A stretch of 64,000 nt of DNA from Seison nebaliae. Lineage: Eukaryota > Rotifera > Pararotatoria > Seisonacea > Seisonidae. Below, in pieces: positions 60,354 through 64,000 of this stretch. A program made the position numbers and the translations under genes. Within the stretch, counting starts at the first letter, position 1. The number at the start of each line of letters is the position of its first letter. The stretch covers positions 32,648 to 96,647 of the forward strand of contig JALJEE010000366.1 of assembly GCA_023231475.1 (NCBI GenBank). Direction: 5' to 3'. The notes under the pieces were generated by a model. It made no database searches. It worked only from the letters and a program-made list of their open reading frames with translations, and was not told the DNA's origin.

Positions 60354-63300
60354 ATGAATAGTCGTAATAAATCGGTAAGTTCGAAAAAGCATGTTTCAAC
60401 TTTCCAAAATTTCAGTTCAATGAATCTATCTCAGATACCGGAACAAATATTTGTAGGTTAGAAATGTGAATTTTAATGATTTTTATAATTCATTTTTCCA
60501 TTTCAGAACCGATGAAAATTGTCAAATTGGATTTATCAAATAACACTTTATCGTCAATTCCGAATGAATTTATGAGTCTACTGAATTTGGAAGAGTTGAA
60601 TTTGGCAAAAAATTCTATTAAAGTCAAATCAGCAAACGATTATACAACCATACCGGAATCATTTTCCAACTTGAAAAAATTGAAAATTTTGAATTTAAGT
60701 GAAAATAATTTTTCTTTAGTTCCACCCGTCATATGGAAATGTGTTCAATTGACTCATTTAAATCTGAGCAGAAACAAGATCAAAGTTGTTCCCAACGAAT
60801 TGAGCGAATTGATACATGTGCAATTGTTGAATTTAAATCAGACAGATATTTCAGTTCTTCCATCAGAAATCGGTTTTTGTGATGAATTGGAAGTTATTTA
60901 TTTGTATGATAATCAAATCAGTTCGTTACCTGAAACGATATGCGAATGCGTAAATCTGAAAAAGATTTATATGAATTTCGAGAGATGTGCCGCTTTAATT
61001 GATGAATATATGAGAGATTTACTCTTGAAAGGACAAATGAAAAGTGATCACTTACCATCAGTTTTATTCGAATTATCATCATTAACTGATCTCCAATTGA
61101 ATAATTGTCAAATAAATAATTTCCCTAAGAACGAGTTGGTGAATTTGGAATCGTTAGATCTTTCCGAAAATTTCTTTCGAACTATTCCAAAAACATTCAA
61201 CTTTCCAAATTTACTTCAATTAAATTTAATGAAAAATTCAATTGAAGGAGTATCAAATGAATTGGTGAATTGTAAAAAATTAGATTTGATAAATCTTTCT
61301 CATAATCATATCAGAAAAACGGAAATTACTGAAAAATTTAATTCAATTGAACATTTGACAATTTCTCATAATGAGTTGGAGAATGTTGAGAATATTTTAT
61401 GGTCAATGGAGAATTTAAAATTCTTAAATGTTTCCGATAATCAAATAAAAGAACTACCAACTTCCACCATTTACCAACAAATGAATAAACTTGATACATT
61501 AATTCTTACCAATAATCAGTTAGAAGATTTACCTCTACATTTTGTTGATTTATCGAAAACTTTAACTCATTTACATTCTATCAAATTTTATCATCAATAT
61601 GGTCTTTGGATATTGCATAATCCTTTAAATAAAATACCGAAATTCATTTGGCAAACTAATGATATTAATCTAATTTATGATTTTATCAGAAAAAGGAGAA
61701 TTTGTTCCGATTTGGTAGAAAGTCAATTGAATGTCTGTATTTGGGGAAATCAGATAAATGACAGACAAACATTTATAAGTTTAATCTTTAAAGAATATAA
61801 TCCATTGAAATTTCATGATTATATGACAACCATTAAATCAAATATATTGGAAGACATAGATAATCGTCAGGATCTTCATGAAGAATGTGAAGATGAAATA
61901 TGTGAAAATTCCGAAATTGAAGAAATTAATGAGCAGAATTTACACTTTCCACTTACCGGCCGAGAAACATTAGGCAAATATCTACTTTCTAAAAATTCTT
62001 CCAAAACTTACGATGATTTGCCTTTGATTGAACCAATGACAAATCTGTCAATTTCTTCTTTTTATTCCGAATTAGCTCGACACCAAAATAGAATCAAAAT
62101 CGATAAGAACCTTCATCGACTAAATACCGCGTCATCAAAATATCGGCTACGTAGCGCTGTGACAGATTATAGTGCGGTTGGTGGTGAAAATGAAAATAAG
62201 AAGAATGAATCATTGAATAAAATTATTAATATAATACAAATGCATCATGTAAAGACATATCGGAAATGTTCCATTTCTATGACCGAATTGAGCGATCATT
62301 ATGTCCATTTGGAAATATGCAAATTATTTGCATCAAATATTAACGATCATATTCTTGTGTTCAATCTGGAAGAAGATTCTAAAAATATTTCTCATATTCG
62401 TCGAATAATATTTCAGATTAATAATAAAGTTAATGTCTCAGAATATAATCAGAAGAAAAATTCAATATTTTTATGTTCAGTGATTAAAGATGAAATTGAT
62501 TTATATTCAATTAGAGAAAATTTGGAAGATTTATCAAACTTATTAAAAGATGAGATAGAAATTGAAACGGATAACGAAACTACCATATTTCTTATTTCAA
62601 AGATCTATCGAATAGAAGATGAGATGAATTCAATCAAATATTTCATTGGAAATGTCGATCAATTAATTCAGCTAATAGAATTACATAAAATATCAAATGA
62701 AAATGAATTAGTTACTAATAAGTTAATTAAATGTTTAAGAAAGCTGAATGTAATTGAAACGATGAACAAAGATTTGATATCGAGAATTGAAAATGACATG
62801 AAATTATATGATCAAAATTTTCAAGCGATCAATTATTTAGAAAAACTTCGAAATCAAAATGCGGTGTTGATGGTAAAAAAAGATGATCTCGAATTTATTT
62901 GTCCTCATCTGAAAGTATTAAATGACATACTTTCAAAAATTTTTTTGGTGAATGTAAAGGAAATTTTATGGAACAAAAATAATAGAATAGTGAACACTGA
63001 TGAACATCTTTCGGAAGATATTTTATTGGAAGCAATTAATGAGTTGAACATAAAAGGAAAAATGTCGAGGAATATGCTCAAACTTTTATTTCTGTTAAAC
63101 AATCCACAATATAAAGTGACAGATGACCAAATATCAAATATTCTTCAATTCTTAATAGTAATCAATTTTGCATACTTTTCACCTCTAACAACAACAAGTT
63201 TATATTATTTTAATTTGTTCCCATCAATTATTTTCCAGTTGATAAGAAATTGTTAAAACCGTTCATTATGGTTCCCAGTTATTCAAAAATTCGATGTCAT

Positions 63301-63552
63301 AATCAAAATGATGTTGAGAATATTTGTAAATTATACTTGGAAAATAGTTCTCGTTTAATCGAAGAAAAACAATTGAATGGTAATGAATTAGATAATATGA
63401 CGAAAGAGTTCGAAGACTATGAATATATCGATTGTATTCATAGCACTTCAACAATCATAAAGTCATTCATATGCCCCAATCGGAAGATTTGTGCTTTCTT
63501 GGGTTTAATGTTCAACGAAATGATTTCTATAAAATTAATTTATGAAATTTAA
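60354..63552 (+). CDS. LRR-Roco (MFHAS1-like) protein with degenerate GTPase domain
   Basis: Exons 60354-60456, 60507-63197 and 63239-63552 give 1035 aa; intron 2 is only 41 bp. The N-terminal ~430 residues are leucine-rich repeats (LSQIPEQIFV/EPMKIVKLDLSNN, LNLSENNFSLVP, LDLSENFFRTIPKTF). The cap GLWILHNPLNKIPKFIW is typical before a Roc domain. Roc-like region about 440-700: NVCIWGNQINDRQTF at the P-loop position, where GxxxxGK[ST] is lost; SMTELSDHYVHLEI where DxGG is expected; LVFNLEED; and no NKxD-like motif. COR-like region from about 830: VNVKEILWNKN, LNIKGKMSRNMLKLLFLLNN, then DKKLLKPFIMVPSY after the last splice. No kinase domain. Family knowledge: Roco proteins are GTP-binding regulators; here nucleotide binding is probably lost. 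The C-terminus may be incomplete. Confidence 0.75.
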
Positions 63553-64000
63553 TTCGTTTTTATTATGGTGACGACGCATAATGCACCATGCACATTATTC
63601 AACGATCATACATATAATTTATAATTACTAAATATATTAATGACGTGTAATTTCAATTATTCTAAGTTTTTTCTTCAAACTGACCAATCAAGTTTAGGTA
63701 CGTAAACTTCTTTAATTGGACTTTTATATAGAATTAAAATTTAATAAATTTAAAATTAAATGAAGTAAATAAGTTTTGTTCACTATAAATAGGACAATGT
63801 TTCAAGTATTATAACTTATATATTTTCGGACGATTTATAAAAATTTAATACCAAAATTTGGTTCTAGGGGATTTTGGCCCAGCCATCGCTTTTTTGAACA
63901 AAATGGCGATTTTGGCGCCATTTTTTTTTTCTCCAAAATGATAGAAGGAAAGACTAAATCTTTCATTTTGTCGATTGCTCGGCCGGAAATATGTGGGGGA
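63553..64000. other. 3' spacer ending in a GC-richer stretch
   Basis: AT-rich until about 63860, then GC-richer to the window end (GGATTTTGGCCCAGCC... CTCGGCCGGAAATATG). The final 100 bp could be the start of a different repeat or gene cut by the window edge. Confidence 0.4.
63898..63928. repeat. Inverted repeat AAATGGCG / CGCCATTT
   Basis: AAATGGCG and CGCCATTT flank a seven-base loop and are followed by a T run, giving a compact hairpin with an 8-bp stem. Its composition differs from the surroundings, consistent with a small repeat element, but no second copy is visible in this window. Confidence 0.5.

Overview
The window is nuclear DNA from an animal. It is very AT-rich and has many tiny spliceosomal introns, mostly 41-65 bp, with GT at the donor and AG at the acceptor. 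It also has many AAT, CAA and GAT triplet repeats that become Asn, Gln and Asp runs in proteins. A GATA factor, a T-box factor, a CELF RNA-binding protein, a spectraplakin with an EF-hand plus GAR tail, a mucolipin channel and NME7 together show a metazoan, probably a small AT-rich bilaterian invertebrate. An acariform mite or another miniaturised lineage would fit, but sequence alone does not settle the phylum. No bacterial operons, CRISPR arrays, rRNA or tRNA genes, or intact transposons were seen.

Layout. 0-10.3 kb is dense: a GATA transcription factor (+, 5' end possibly outside the window); NME7 (-, six exons); a secreted fibronectin-type-II/Sushi protein with a huge Lys-rich tail (+); and a predicted signal-peptide plus transmembrane protein (-). 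10.3-20.2 kb holds a Tbx2/3/4/5-type T-box gene, a small multi-pass membrane protein, and long AT-rich spacers with several weak candidate exons. 20.2-36.1 kb is one spectraplakin gene whose first coding exon is 14.2 kb. A 75-aa split-gene candidate and NKAP (-) follow. 38-41 kb is spacer with one possible decayed malic-enzyme-like fragment. 41.0-51.5 kb is a CELF/Bruno-type gene with a 6.9 kb intron and a second, internal first exon. 52.0-56.2 kb has a Golgi PAPS transporter and a mucolipin channel, both on the minus strand. 57.1-60.0 kb has a divergent pair: a previously hidden 131-aa gene with a 5-nt first coding exon, and a protein with a SUMO-interaction-like motif. 60.3-63.6 kb is an LRR-Roco protein whose GTPase motifs have decayed.

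The genes do not form one pathway; this is an ordinary eukaryotic neighbourhood. The main result of reading it is gene structure. Several proteins are only complete after splicing by hand: NME7 372 aa, PAPS transporter 419 aa, mucolipin 713 aa, FN2/Sushi protein 1477 aa, spectraplakin 5214 aa, and CELF 832 aa. In each, exon lengths and phases close exactly to a whole number of codons. Exon coordinates are given in the entries. All homology statements rest on recognising family motifs by eye; no database search was run.
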